A DNA stretch of 64,000 nt from CAVORB01 sp963698495 (GCA_963698495.1 CAVORB010000023.1:62001-126000), one strand, 5' to 3'. Positions 52,173 to 61,632 are shown, numbered from the stretch's first letter. Program-made: numbers and translations. Notes: generated by a model not told the origin, from the letters alone.

Positions 52173-53330
52173 CTACACCGGGCTTCCGAAATAGTGCCGA
52201 TATGCGGCCTCGTAGTCCGGGGCGTTGGTGAGTTCGTAGGCGCCCACGCGCTTCATCCACGCCTTCTGGGAGTCGACCACCTTGGCGAAGAAGGGGTCTT
52301 TGCCCGCGAACTCTTCGATCACCTTGTCCCAGGCCTCGAGCTGAGCCGTCATGATGTCGTCGGAGGTACGATGCACCTTGACGCCATGCTCCTTCTGCAG
52401 CGTGATCAGGTCCTGGGAGTAGCGGTCCTGATACTTCCATGACATGTCCGCGGAGGCGGCCTCGCAGCCGTACTTCAGGATCGCCTTCTGCTCGTCGGAC
52501 AGGGAGTCCCAGATCTTGCGGTTGAAGATGATCTCGAAGGTCTCCTGGGACTGATGGTAGCTGGCCAAGTAATAATTCTTGGCAACGTCCTGCATCCCGA
52601 AGTCCTTGTCGGACGACGGGTTGTTGAACTCCGCCGCGTCGATCAGGCCGCGTTCCATGGCCGGCTGGATCTCGCCGCCAGGCAGCTGCACCACCGACAT
52701 GCCCATCTCCTGCATGACGTTCGCCGCCAGGCCCACCGTCCTATACTTCAGCCCCTTCATGTCTGCAACGCCGTTGACCTCCTTGCGGAACCAGCCTAGG
52801 GGCTGGGCGGGCATGGGTCCGGACAGGAATCCGACGATGTCCAGCCGCAGGACGTCGCGCATCAACTCCTCGTAGAGCTCCTTTCCGCCGCCGTAGTAGA
52901 ACCAGCCGAGCAGCTGGTTCGCATGCCAGCCCCAGCAAGGGCCGGTGCCGAACAGGGAAGACGAGGCGTCCTTGCTGTACCAGTAAGCCGTCACCAGGTG
53001 CGCGCCGTCGATGACGCCGCGGCTCACGGCGGTCTGTATCTCCGGGGTCTTGACCACGGCGCCGACGTCCAGATAGTCGAGCTTCAACGAGCCGCCGGAC
53101 ATCTCATTGACGCGTCTGACATAATCGAGGGCGAACTCCTTGAAGATGCCGCTACCCCAGGCGCCCTGGATCTTGAGCACGCGGGGCCCGGCCGCGCGCG
53201 CGATCATCGGGAAACCAAGGGCGCCGGCGCCGGCCGCCGCGATGCCCGTCTTGAGGAACTTACGGCGGCTGTTTGCGGGCTCCCCTGCCTCCGAGCCGGT
53301 TTGGCTTGCTGCGGGTTCTTGCTTCTTCAT
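52173..53330 (-). CDS. dctP: TRAP transporter solute-binding protein (DctP family, TakP-like)
   Basis: The 385-residue protein has a long N-terminal region with a Tat signal (NSRRKFLKTGIAAAGAGALG) and the DctP fold: KIQGAWGSGIFKEFALDYVR, LKYRTVGLAANVMQEMGMSV and LPGGEIQPAMERGLIDAAEF. The latter two resemble TakP and related 2-oxo acid binders. The start at 53330 has GAGGAG at good distance. A downstream 2-hydroxyacid dehydrogenase gene (upstream in transcription) fits import of a 2-oxo or 2-hydroxy acid. Confidence 0.93.
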   Translation of the reverse strand: MKKQEPAASQTGSEAGEPANSRRKFLKTGIAAAGAGALGFPMIARAAGPRVLKIQGAWGSGIFKEFALDYVRRVNEMSGGSLKLDYLDVGAVVKTPEIQTAVSRGVIDGAHLVTAYWYSKDASSSLFGTGPCWGWHANQLLGWFYYGGGKELYEELMRDVLRLDIVGFLSGPMPAQPLGWFRKEVNGVADMKGLKYRTVGLAANVMQEMGMSVVQLPGGEIQPAMERGLIDAAEFNNPSSDKDFGMQDVAKNYYLASYHQSQETFEIIFNRKIWDSLSDEQKAILKYGCEAASADMSWKYQDRYSQDLITLQKEHGVKVHRTSDDIMTAQLEAWDKVIEEFAGKDPFFAKVVDSQKAWMKRVGAYELTNAPDYEAAYRHYFGSPV

Positions 53331-53542
53331 CTGGTATCTCCTCGAGTGGAACGGTCTCTGGTTATTGCACCGGGGCGCTTGACGCCGCGTTTGCGCGGGC
53401 CCGGCGCCTCGTCTCTTCAAGCGCATGAGCCATGCGCCGTCGGAACTCGCGGTCCATTACACGCCACGCTTGACTGATGGAGAGAAGTGAATCCCATCGT
53501 CGCGTGGTCGACTGGACGGCATGATGAGCGGAAACACGACCG

Positions 53543-54508
53543 TCACACAAGCCGGTCGCGGGGCGTGCCGCCGGCGAAAATCGCATCGAGGTTGTCCAAC
53601 GCCCGGAAACCCATCGCGTCGCGGGTCTCGCGGGTGGCGCTGCCGATGTGCGGCAGCAGGAAGGTGTTGGGCAGGTCCCGGTAGCGCGGATCGATATCGG
53701 GCTCGTTGTTGAACACATCGAGGCCGGCGGAAAAGAGTCTCCCTGAGCGCAGTGCGGCGATCAGGGCGTCGTCGTCCACCACCGCCCCCCGCGCGGTGTT
53801 GACCAGCACGGCGTCGGGGGGCAGCAGCGCGATCCGTTCGGCGTTCAGCAGGTGCCGGGTATCGGGCGTGGCGGGGCAGTGAATGGACAGGAAATCGCTC
53901 TGGGGCAAGAGATCGTCCAGCACCTCGTGGAAGATCGCGCCCTTCTCCGAGCCATGCTCGAGCCTCCGGCGGTTGTGGTAATGGATCTCCATATCGAAAC
54001 CGCGCGCGCGCTCGGCGACCACCTGTCCGACGCGGCCCATCCCGACGATGCCGAGCCGCTTGCCCGTCAGCTGGATACCTAGTTGGTAGGTCGGGCTCCA
54101 TTCCCGCCAGGTAGCGGTGCGGATCAGCTGCGCGCCCTCGTGCGCGCGTCGCGCGGCTCCAAGCATCAGCAGCATGGCGATCTCGGCGGTAGCGTCGCTG
54201 AGCACGTCCGGCGTGTTGGTGACCGTGATCCCCCTGTCCTTGGCGACCTGCAAATCAATGTGATCGTACCCGACCGAGAAGCTGCAGATCGCGCGGACAC
54301 TGGACGGCAGGCGCGCGATCACGCCGGCACTCAATCGCTCGGTATGGGAGGGAATGATCGCATCCGCGCCCTGCGCCAGGGCCACGATCTCGTCTGAGCC
54401 GTAGACTCGGTCTTCCGCATTCAGCCGTGGCTCGAAATCGCGCAACAGGCGCGCCTCGACTGCTGCAGGCAGCTTGCGCGTGACCAGGACGATTGCTTTT
54501 CTTTTCAT
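53543..54508 (-). CDS. D-2-hydroxyacid dehydrogenase (glyoxylate/hydroxypyruvate reductase type)
   Basis: The 321-residue protein has the NAD-binding motif GKRLGIVGMGRVGQVVAERA, the substrate arginine region NTARGAVVDDDALIAALRSG, the catalytic glutamate region LDVFNNEPDIDP and the histidine in LPHIGSATRETRDAM. It would interconvert a 2-oxo acid and its D-2-hydroxy acid in the cytoplasm. It is the first gene of the minus-strand cluster with dctP, dctQ, dctM and the amidase. The 212-base gap to dctP has no obvious terminator. Confidence 0.93.
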   Translation of the reverse strand: MKRKAIVLVTRKLPAAVEARLLRDFEPRLNAEDRVYGSDEIVALAQGADAIIPSHTERLSAGVIARLPSSVRAICSFSVGYDHIDLQVAKDRGITVTNTPDVLSDATAEIAMLLMLGAARRAHEGAQLIRTATWREWSPTYQLGIQLTGKRLGIVGMGRVGQVVAERARGFDMEIHYHNRRRLEHGSEKGAIFHEVLDDLLPQSDFLSIHCPATPDTRHLLNAERIALLPPDAVLVNTARGAVVDDDALIAALRSGRLFSAGLDVFNNEPDIDPRYRDLPNTFLLPHIGSATRETRDAMGFRALDNLDAIFAGGTPRDRLV

Positions 54509-54589
54509 CCTTTATCTTTTTCCGCAGGCCAAGGACAGACGGAACTCCGATGACCGGTTCATCCTGAGCCCTTGCGCGCTCATTCCCTG

Positions 54590-54603
54590 TTATGCGTGCA
54601 TAA
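54590..54603. promoter_or_regulatory. Palindrome TTATGC-GT-GCATAA, candidate operator
   Basis: A perfect 14-base inverted repeat lies 82 bases upstream of the hydroxyacid dehydrogenase start, in an AT-richer stretch. Position and symmetry suit a repressor operator controlling the TRAP catabolic cluster. No regulator gene is encoded beside it, and the regulator family is unknown. Confidence 0.4.
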
Positions 54604-54940
54604 ACGATAACCAAAGGGCACCGTTTGCACAAACCAAAACCCATTGCGCGCCGTGAAAGTTGGAAAAATAACGCCTTCGCCCCTGAACCGGCGGCGCCAG
54701 GGCAGCCGTTTCGGAACCAAGGCACCCATAGGAGGCTGCCGTGCCGTCGACGCACCTCTGACGACCAGCCACTTCCCCATCAACTCGTCCCGGCCTGTCG
54801 AGCAACCCGGTCATCAGCAGCCCAGAGGTCGCACCAAACAATCATTGAGAATAACGATGACGACACTCTGAACAGTCGATTTTAGTTCTCGTCTTCCCGC
54901 CTTTACACTTTGACCATGAACCAGACGGAGGATCCGAGAC

Positions 54941-55144
54941 ATGATCAAGACGCTCACCTTCGGCGCCGTCCACATGACGGTGGCATTCACCGTCGCCTAC
55001 CTGTTGAGCGGAAGCCTGCTGGTAGGCGGTGCCATCGCGCTGGTTGAGCCCGCCATCAATACCGTCGCGTATTTCTTCCACGAGAAGGTGTGGGAGCGAG
55101 TGCGTCGAACGCGCACGGCGCGCGTCGCTCAACTCCCTGCTTGA
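54941..55144 (+). CDS. DUF2061 small membrane protein
   Basis: The 67-residue protein MIKTLTFGAVHMTVAFTVAY... has two hydrophobic segments followed by VEPAINTVAYFFHEKVWERV, the typical DUF2061 ending. The role of the family is unknown. GGAGG lies nine bases before the ATG. It appears to be monocistronic. Confidence 0.9.
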   Translation: MIKTLTFGAVHMTVAFTVAYLLSGSLLVGGAIALVEPAINTVAYFFHEKVWERVRRTRTARVAQLPA

Positions 55145-55214
55145 TCCCTTGCACTCACATCGCCAACTGGACATGAACAATCCATGTTCATCGGGATCGC
55201 TCGGACAGGTCACA

Positions 55215-55260
55215 CCGTCGCGACGGATTTTCCGGTGAAGCCGGGGCCATTGCGGCCCCG
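55215..55260 (+). terminator. Palindromes downstream of the DUF2061 gene
   Basis: CCGTCGCGACGG (55215-55226) is a 12-base palindrome followed by ATTTT. After it comes the stem CGGGGCC-N5-GGCCCCG (55242-55260). One or both probably end the DUF2061 transcript, about 70 to 115 bases after its stop. Confidence 0.5.
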
Positions 55261-55316
55261 TGCCTCACCCAGGAACGGACACGAACTCGTACTCACATCG
55301 GGAATGGGAATTCTTC

Positions 55317-55346
55317 TTGCATCCTGTGATACCAATCACATATATT
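55317..55346 (+). promoter_or_regulatory. Promoter with CRP-type palindrome
   Basis: TTGCAT (55317-55322) and TATATT (55341-55346) are separated by 18 bases and form a sigma-70 promoter. The spacer contains TGTGATACCAATCACA (55325-55340), a perfect TGTGA-N6-TCACA match to the CRP/Vfr core. If CRP binds in the spacer it would repress this promoter. Alternatively it could activate a second promoter with a -10 near 55364 (TTATGA). The downstream gene starts at 55482. Confidence 0.6.
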
Positions 55347-55481
55347 AGAATGCTCTTATGTTCTTATGACTCGACGAGAGTCAGAGCACCAATCTGAAAT
55401 CGGCGCGCGGCTGCTTCACTGCATCCAAGAGGCAACCCGACGCGCCACGAACGCGACCCCACCCCGCCGGGGTGAAAGCAT

Positions 55482-56375
55482 ATGGCACACATCGAGAGCT
55501 CAATCGTCGATAACGGATCCGGGCCCGTGATCGCGCAGAGCCCGCGGCAGCGTATCGCGACCGAGCAGGACCCGCGCGTACACCGGCGGCTTCTGGACGA
55601 GTGCCTGAGCGTCGTCGAGCAGGAGCTCAGGTCGGAAAGGGGATCAGCGGATGTCGAGCGTACGCGCGAGACGCTCGCAGAGGTGGCCGGCCTGGCCCGA
55701 GCTGAGGACGCCATTGCCGAGGAGCAGGTCTACGAACACTTCCTCCAACACCTGGTGCAGATTTACGCCCATGGCTGCGACCAGCGTGACAACGTGGCGT
55801 TCGCGGCCACGGCAGCCGCATACGCAGCCGTGATCGAGGCCATCAGCCGCATATACCCCCGGCTCGATTACACCGTCGCGCTAGGCCAGCTGCTCGAGTT
55901 CATGGCCCGGCTGTTCGCCGCGCGCGACAACAGCTGGAAGACCGTCTACGAGCACCTGCGCGCAATCCCGGATTCCGTGCATGCGAAGCAAACCCTGAAC
56001 CGGGTCTGTTCGGCCGACATCCGGGAATGGTTCGACGCCGGTGTCCAGAACCTCTTCTCGCTCAAGAACGACCTCACCGCCAAGATCCAGGAGCTCGCCG
56101 ACCATGCGCGGCGGATCGAACGCGAGATCCTGACCCAGGAAGCGACCGTCGGTGAGATGCTTGAGCGCGCGGATCCGGAAGCGACCGGCAAAATCGTCTC
56201 GCTGCAGGCAAGACTCACCGCGCGGCGAACAGACGCCCTGCGGCTCGAGAAAGACCGTGTCCTCGATGAACAGCAAGGAAAACAGGACACCCTGCTGTTG
56301 ATCGAGTCCGACATCAGCGAGTTCGAGAATCTCCTGCGGGAGGCGCGCAGGGCCTATTTTTTTCGGATCGTCTGA
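55482..56375 (+). CDS. Hypothetical coiled-coil protein, 297 residues
   Basis: The soluble protein begins MAHIESSIVDNGSGPVIAQS. It has a helical, alanine-rich middle (YAAVIEAISRIYPRLDYTVA) and, from about residue 195 to the end, a charged coiled coil with heptad-like leucines (KNDLTAKIQELADHARRIER, SLQARLTARRTDALRLEKDR). It ends RRAYFFRIV. No enzymatic motif was seen. It is a single gene under the CRP-like site. Confidence 0.7.
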   Translation: MAHIESSIVDNGSGPVIAQSPRQRIATEQDPRVHRRLLDECLSVVEQELRSERGSADVERTRETLAEVAGLARAEDAIAEEQVYEHFLQHLVQIYAHGCDQRDNVAFAATAAAYAAVIEAISRIYPRLDYTVALGQLLEFMARLFAARDNSWKTVYEHLRAIPDSVHAKQTLNRVCSADIREWFDAGVQNLFSLKNDLTAKIQELADHARRIEREILTQEATVGEMLERADPEATGKIVSLQARLTARRTDALRLEKDRVLDEQQGKQDTLLLIESDISEFENLLREARRAYFFRIV

Positions 56376-56904
56376 TTTCCCGGTGCGAAAAACCTTCTAC
56401 ATCGCAGGCCCCTCATGTACCGCGCTGACACTATCGGTGCTGACGCAAGACCAAACTCTGTGCGACACGTGACCGGGCGCTCCGCCCCTGGTTAGTCGTG
56501 ATTCCCGATCAAGTACCTGCTCTCCCCCCTCCCCGCGACTCATCGCGGGCGAGCATCCCGAATCCCCTAACAAACAGCACATCCCGCACCGCCCCGCCCC
56601 GCGCGGACAACCGCCGGCTCCGATATCCGTTGCCGATCAAGGTCGGCGACGGGAGTGATCTCCCCCTGACCCTGACTTCGCTCGAACCGCCCCCATGTTA
56701 GACTGACCAAAACAGCAGCCTGGCCAAGCCTCGGATGGCTACCGGCGTGCAAAAGGATAGACCCCCCGCCTGTCAAGCCACCCCGAGAAGTTGTTTTTCC
56801 CAAGATATTTCTAGAATTTATATATAGTTCTTTAGTATTTTTAAACTAAACTCACTAACTATCCGAAGACCCACGAGTATCCGACGCGGCCGACCAGCAG
56901 AACC
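56376..56904. other. Intergenic region with an AT-rich block
   Basis: There is no convincing gene. A perfect stem CCCGCGA-CTCA-TCGCGGG lies at 56532-56549. From about 56795 to 56865 the DNA is very AT-rich (for example TTTATATATAG and TTTTTAAACTAAAC), in sharp contrast to the surrounding GC-rich DNA. It could be a promoter for the frame at 56905, or foreign DNA. Confidence 0.5.
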
Positions 56905-57303
56905 ATGCTTGAACCAGGAAACAGGTTGATCAGAGGGAAGCGCTTGAAAACATGGGCATCTGCCGCCTTTACTCGACTGCGCGGCCGATTGCTGTCACGG
57001 CAGTATCCCCACCGGAGAACCCCGGCCAACCTGAGGAAGCGATATCGCGCGATCGGCAACCTACCCCAAGAGACTTGGACATGGTTGGTGGGGGTGGCGC
57101 GCGGGCAGATGCCGCCAGCAACTGATGCCGGATCTCACACGCCACATCGTCCGACCCAAGAGTTCCGGCCGGTCACAGAGCAGGACCGCGCGGCGTCGCA
57201 ATCCGCTCCCGCCGAGACCGAATCGCGCGCCGCTTCGCGCCATTCCATCCCTTCCCCCTCAGGACCAGGACAAGGCCCAGCGGCAACAGCCGGGCTCGCC
57301 TGA
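56905..57303 (+). CDS. Possible 5' part of the metallophosphoesterase gene, in another frame
   Basis: The frame begins MLEPGNRLIRGKRLKTWASA right after the AT-rich block. It is basic at first and then a disordered, Ala/Pro/Ser-rich linker (EQDRAASQSAPAETESRAAS). It stops at 57303, where the frame leading into the metallophosphoesterase is already open (57126 onward) but has no start codon. A frameshift near 57300 would join the two into a protein of about 520 residues. The ribosome binding site is poor, so this remains a hypothesis. Confidence 0.35.
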   Translation: MLEPGNRLIRGKRLKTWASAAFTRLRGRLLSRQYPHRRTPANLRKRYRAIGNLPQETWTWLVGVARGQMPPATDAGSHTPHRPTQEFRPVTEQDRAASQSAPAETESRAASRHSIPSPSGPGQGPAATAGLA

Positions 57304-57533
57304 CGGCTACGCCCCGACCCGCGCCGATTCGCAAGGAATACCGCATTGGCACGCCCCAGCCGCCACGCTTCGCCACTGATGGCGCGCCGCGGCCAGCGGA
57401 GCCGGGGACCACCACTGGCGAGAAGAAACCCGTCTCGATTGGACTTCTACGGGCAACCGTTCCTACCAGAGCCGATCGTCGCTTCGTCGTAGTCGGCGAT
57501 TGCGAGAACCATACCGAATCCGTTACGGCCTCG

Positions 57534-58469
57534 TTGAAATTCGCCGGACTCCTGAACAAGAAGGGCGGGTTCAAGGCGAAGGCCCGGGACGCCCATATCG
57601 TTCAGACCGGCGACCTGCTGAGCAAGCACGGTCCGGACCCTGCGGTGGTACGGTTCTGGGAGGAGCTGCGCGGGGCCGCGCAGGCCGCCGGATGCTCGTT
57701 GCATCTGGTCGCCGGCAACCATGAGCTCGAGATCTGGCGACGGCTGGAAGCCGGAGAGCGCCTGGGGCTCACGCGACGGGAGCAGAAGGCGATGAAGGAG
57801 CTGATCCGGTCCATGAAGCTGTTTCATGTGGACGGATCGATGCTGTTCATTCACGGATACCCCACCGCCACCCTGCTCCGCCATGTCCGAGCATTCCTGG
57901 AAGGTGCGGGCAACCGTATCAACGACTACAACCTGGAATGCTTTCGACCGGCCCTCGACAACACCGACCGTCTAGCGCAATACGCGTATCCCAGGAACAA
58001 CTCCCGGCAGGGCAATCTGCTGCACGACGTACCGAATCCCGAGCGCTACTATCGCCGTCACGGCACGGAGATCGCCGACCTGCTCGGCTCGCTGGGCATC
58101 GATCTCGTCGTCCACGGTCATCGCCCGGAGCGCTCCGGGGTCCAGCAGGACTACGAGCTGCAGCGATGGCTGCCGGGCATCCGCATGATCAGCAACGACG
58201 TTCAGCTTCGCCAGCAGGGTCTCGGGGCAACCGTGATCAAGCAAGCGGATGGCTGCTCGCCGGATGTTTGCTTTTTCAACGGACCCAATGCGACGTCGAG
58301 CCACCGGGCTGCCGCGAAGGCCCTGCTCCGGGCGCCGGCGCAACCGTCATCCGATAAACCGCCCTATCCGGAACGGGTCATGCTGGACGGGCAGGTCTAC
58401 AACTTCCTGCGCCAACAGGACTCGAGCGCTTCAGACCGCTTGCCATTGGGCGCAAAGGCCGGACCCTAA
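57534..58469 (+). CDS. Metallophosphoesterase (calcineurin-like), 5' end disrupted
   Basis: The 311-residue frame from a TTG has metal-binding motifs HIVQTGDLLSKHG, LVAGNHELEIW, MLFIHGYP and LVVHGHRPERSG. The first motif (FVVVGDCENHTES) lies upstream in the same open frame, before 57534, so the real protein starts earlier. The frame is open back to 57126 without ATG, GTG or TTG. The usual DxH of motif I is replaced by DCENH, which may change the metal site. The gene may be broken or use an unusual start. Confidence 0.75.
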   Translation: MKFAGLLNKKGGFKAKARDAHIVQTGDLLSKHGPDPAVVRFWEELRGAAQAAGCSLHLVAGNHELEIWRRLEAGERLGLTRREQKAMKELIRSMKLFHVDGSMLFIHGYPTATLLRHVRAFLEGAGNRINDYNLECFRPALDNTDRLAQYAYPRNNSRQGNLLHDVPNPERYYRRHGTEIADLLGSLGIDLVVHGHRPERSGVQQDYELQRWLPGIRMISNDVQLRQQGLGATVIKQADGCSPDVCFFNGPNATSSHRAAAKALLRAPAQPSSDKPPYPERVMLDGQVYNFLRQQDSSASDRLPLGAKAGP

Positions 58470-58493
58470 CCCCTTTCGGCATAGAAAGGGTTT
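58468..58493 (+). terminator. Terminator after the metallophosphoesterase gene
   Basis: The stem CCCTTTC-GGCATA-GAAAGGG with flanking AA/TT is followed by TTTCG. It starts at the stop codon of the metallophosphoesterase gene and faces the end of the RND gene, so it may serve both directions. Confidence 0.55.
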
Positions 58494-58550
58494 CGCGCGC
58501 GACCTCCCTCCCCCCAACTCCGGCGTGGCGGCCACCCGTTCCGCCCCCGC

Positions 58551-61049
58551 TTACGTCTTTCCCAGCGGCTTGAATGAAACGATCAGCAACGGCAGCAGGG
58601 TGAGGTTGGCGATCAGCGCGATGAGCATCGCCAGCCCGGTGAGAATGCCGAAGTAGATGGTGGGAATGAAGTTGGACAGCACCAGGATCGAGAAGCCCAG
58701 GGTCACGGTCACCGAGGTGTAGTAGATCGCCCGGCCCACGCTGCCGTGACTGCGCTGCACGGCCCCCCAGTAGCTCCGATCCTGCTCGAACTCCTCCCTC
58801 ACCCGATGGACGTAGTGGATCGTGTTGTCCACGCCGATGCCAATGGTGATGGCGGCAATGGTGATGGTCATGATGTCCAGCGGTATCCCGAACCACCCCA
58901 TGATGCCCAGGATCAGAATCGCGGCGAGAACCGTGGGCACGACGCCAATGGCCGCCAGCTTCCAGTCCCTGAACAGGACCAGGAGCATCGCCATGATGGC
59001 GACGAACACCATGCTGAGGGTCAGGATCTGGGACCGAAACAGGCTTTGCAGCACGTTGTTGTAGAGCACCAGCATGCCGGAGAGGTGCACCTGTTCCTCC
59101 TCCAGGCCAAGGGTGCCGACCAGATCCGAGCGGATGCGCTTGATCAGCTCGTCGCGCTTCAGGTTGGGATCAGAGTCGATGACGCGGATGGCGAAACGCA
59201 GCTGGTTTCCGTCCTCCGACATGTAGGGCTTGAACAGGGCGTCGCGGATGTCGTCAGGCAACCGCTTGTGCATGACGGCCAGCGACAGATTGTCCAAGGG
59301 CTCGTCGCCGTTCAGCATGGTCAGCAGCGCCATCGTGGTCGAAATGGAGAGCACCTTGCCGCTCTCGGGCAGCGCGTCCAGGTACTGGTGAATGCGATCG
59401 GCCTCCGGCAACTGGAACATGTTGAACCAGTAACTCTCGCCGCTGATGCCCGCGCTCTCCTCCTCGGCGAACAGCGGATCCGGGTCCGGTTCCGCCTCCG
59501 CGTTTGCCTGCTCCGCCATGAACTCGCGAAAGCTCGAGTCGGGATCGATGATCACGTCCAACGGCGTGGTCCCCCCGAGCTTGCGGTCGATGAGCAGCAT
59601 CCCCTGGTAGATCTCCGTGCTGTCCTTGAAGTAGTCGATGAACCGGTTCTCCACCGTGAGCCGAAACAGCCCGGCTACACCCAGGACGAACAGCAGGACG
59701 TACACAATCAGGGTCGGAGCACGGAAGCGTTCGATGAGGTGCGCCAGAGAGCGCGTGATCGAGGCCGTCACGTCGTGGCGCCGAAACACCGGCGCATCGT
59801 TTCTTTGCCAGACCGCCAACGCCGGAAACATCAGGAAGCACAGGACGAAGGCCAGACCGACGCCGGCCACCATCATCCAGCCGAAATCGATTACCGGCCG
59901 TATGCCGCTCACGATCAGGGAGGCGAACGCGACCTGGGTGGTGAGCGCGGTATAGAGTGAGGGCAGGAACTTCGACTCCATGGTTTCCTTCACCAAATCA
60001 CGCTGCTCGCGATCGGGGTGTTCGGCCTGAAGCTCGAAGTAGCGGACCATCAAATGCACCGTCAGTGCCAGCGCGGTGATCAGCATGAGGGAGATGAAGT
60101 TCGAGGAAACCACGGTCACCCGCCACTCGGCAAAGCCCAGGTAGCCCAGCATCCCGATGGCGGCAGCCACGCAGATCGCCATCGGAATCAGCACCCAGCG
60201 CACGCGTTTGAAGGCCACGGCGAGCAGACCCACGAGGAACAATCCGACACCCAGCCCGAAGACGCGGATGTCGTTGCGCACGTAGTCGATCATGTCGGAG
60301 GTGATCATCGGCACGCCGCCAAGGTGGATCTCCGCCATGCCCCGATGGCCGTCGAGAATGCCCCGTACGGTGGCAATGTCCGCCTGCGCCAGCTCCTGGA
60401 GCCCTGCGCTGTACGCCTTGAACTCGGCCGAAACCTGCGCCAGCTCCGCCTCCTCCTCGGGGGTCAGCTGCCGCTCCGACTGGGTGAGGCGCAGGGACTC
60501 CCGCCGGTCCAGCAGGGACAGGTACTTCTCGTCCCGCTTAAAGTTCACCTGCATCGCCGTGGTGGTCCCGTCCGCGCTGACCACCAGATCGCTGTAGAGG
60601 GGACTGCCGGTCAGCTCCTTGCGCGCCAGCTCCCGGTCCGTATCGGGCGCCTCCAGCGTGCGCACCTGGCTTTGTATCTCCGACAGGGTCATGCGCGGAC
60701 TGTCGATGAGCGGGACATCGAGCAGCGTGGTCACCGATTCCACCCGCTCCAGCGCCGCAAGCTCCTCCCGCAGCGCCTTGATGTCCGCAAGCACCGGCTC
60801 GGACATCAGGTCCTGCCTCGGCGTGTAGGTGACTACGAGGAAGTCGTCGGAACCGTACCGGGCCCTGACGCCGCGGTAATAGCGGAGATCGGCGTCGTTC
60901 TCCAGGACCAGGGAGTCGGAAGAGGCGTCGAGACGAAAGTCCCTGCCGTAGTAACCGGCCACGATCAGGAGCAATGAGATCGCGACCAGAACCAGCAACG
61001 GATGATCCAGGGTCAGGCGGAAATAGAGCTCGGCGAGTCGGGCGCGCAT
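58551..61049 (-). CDS. RND superfamily exporter, MMPL type
   Basis: The 832-residue protein has the twofold RND layout: one membrane helix (LVLVAISLLLIVAGYYG), a large periplasmic loop, then about five helices, repeated. Landmarks are NFISLMLITALALTVHLMVR in the first half and the GIGVDNTIHYVHRVREEFEQ block in the second. These acidic-helix features match MMPL/HpnN-like exporters of lipids or hopanoids. No membrane-fusion or outer-membrane partner is nearby. The substrate is not known. Confidence 0.88.
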   Translation of the reverse strand: MRARLAELYFRLTLDHPLLVLVAISLLLIVAGYYGRDFRLDASSDSLVLENDADLRYYRGVRARYGSDDFLVVTYTPRQDLMSEPVLADIKALREELAALERVESVTTLLDVPLIDSPRMTLSEIQSQVRTLEAPDTDRELARKELTGSPLYSDLVVSADGTTTAMQVNFKRDEKYLSLLDRRESLRLTQSERQLTPEEEAELAQVSAEFKAYSAGLQELAQADIATVRGILDGHRGMAEIHLGGVPMITSDMIDYVRNDIRVFGLGVGLFLVGLLAVAFKRVRWVLIPMAICVAAAIGMLGYLGFAEWRVTVVSSNFISLMLITALALTVHLMVRYFELQAEHPDREQRDLVKETMESKFLPSLYTALTTQVAFASLIVSGIRPVIDFGWMMVAGVGLAFVLCFLMFPALAVWQRNDAPVFRRHDVTASITRSLAHLIERFRAPTLIVYVLLFVLGVAGLFRLTVENRFIDYFKDSTEIYQGMLLIDRKLGGTTPLDVIIDPDSSFREFMAEQANAEAEPDPDPLFAEEESAGISGESYWFNMFQLPEADRIHQYLDALPESGKVLSISTTMALLTMLNGDEPLDNLSLAVMHKRLPDDIRDALFKPYMSEDGNQLRFAIRVIDSDPNLKRDELIKRIRSDLVGTLGLEEEQVHLSGMLVLYNNVLQSLFRSQILTLSMVFVAIMAMLLVLFRDWKLAAIGVVPTVLAAILILGIMGWFGIPLDIMTITIAAITIGIGVDNTIHYVHRVREEFEQDRSYWGAVQRSHGSVGRAIYYTSVTVTLGFSILVLSNFIPTIYFGILTGLAMLIALIANLTLLPLLIVSFKPLGKT

Positions 61050-61188
61050 GTCTCTTCCTTGCCGCGGACGCCGGCGGCGTCCAAAGCGTTCTATTGTCCG
61101 CGTGAGGGCGGTACGAGATCAACGTCGGCGGCGATGAATCCCGGCGAATTGCGCAACGTCACACCGATTTCCCGCTGTGCATCCCCCA

Positions 61189-61632
61189 TCATCCCTTGAT
61201 CCGCACCGCCAGCACGTCGCAACCGGCGCCGTTCAGCACCGAGCGCGCGGTCGAGCCCAGCAGCACGGCGAGCCCGTGGCGGCCATGGCTGCCGAGGACG
61301 ATGAGATCCACCTCCAGCTCGCCGGCCACGCGAAGGATGGTGTGACCGGTGCCTCCGATCTCGATGTGGCGGTCCTCCGGTGCAACGTTCAAGCGCTCGC
61401 CGACGATCTTCATCTGCTTCTTCGCCACCTCGAGAAGCTCCTGCTCGAGATCGAAGTTATCGGGAAGGACCAGGTCGCCCGAGTAAGCCATGGGCAGATA
61501 CTCCACCACGTGCAGGATGCTCAGACGCGCGCCGCACTGCTCTCTCAAATGGCTTGCCCGCTCGATCACGGGGTCAGTCTCGGTGGCGAAATCGACGGCC
61601 AGAAGCAGGTGCCTGTAGGTGAAAGCGGACAT
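61189..61632 (-). CDS. Universal stress protein (UspA family)
   Basis: The 147-residue single-domain Usp has MSAFTYRHLLLAVDFATETD at the start and the ATP-binding loop VLGSHGRHGLAVLLGSTARS near the end (G-x2-G-x9-GS, complete). The start at 61632 has GGGGAGAGG upstream. The much longer open frame to 63321 on this strand is the complement of the carboxylase gene and was rejected. The RND gene follows after 139 bases, with a hairpin GGACGCC/GGCGTCC at 61066-61082 between them. Confidence 0.92.
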   Translation of the reverse strand: MSAFTYRHLLLAVDFATETDPVIERASHLREQCGARLSILHVVEYLPMAYSGDLVLPDNFDLEQELLEVAKKQMKIVGERLNVAPEDRHIEIGGTGHTILRVAGELEVDLIVLGSHGRHGLAVLLGSTARSVLNGAGCDVLAVRIKG

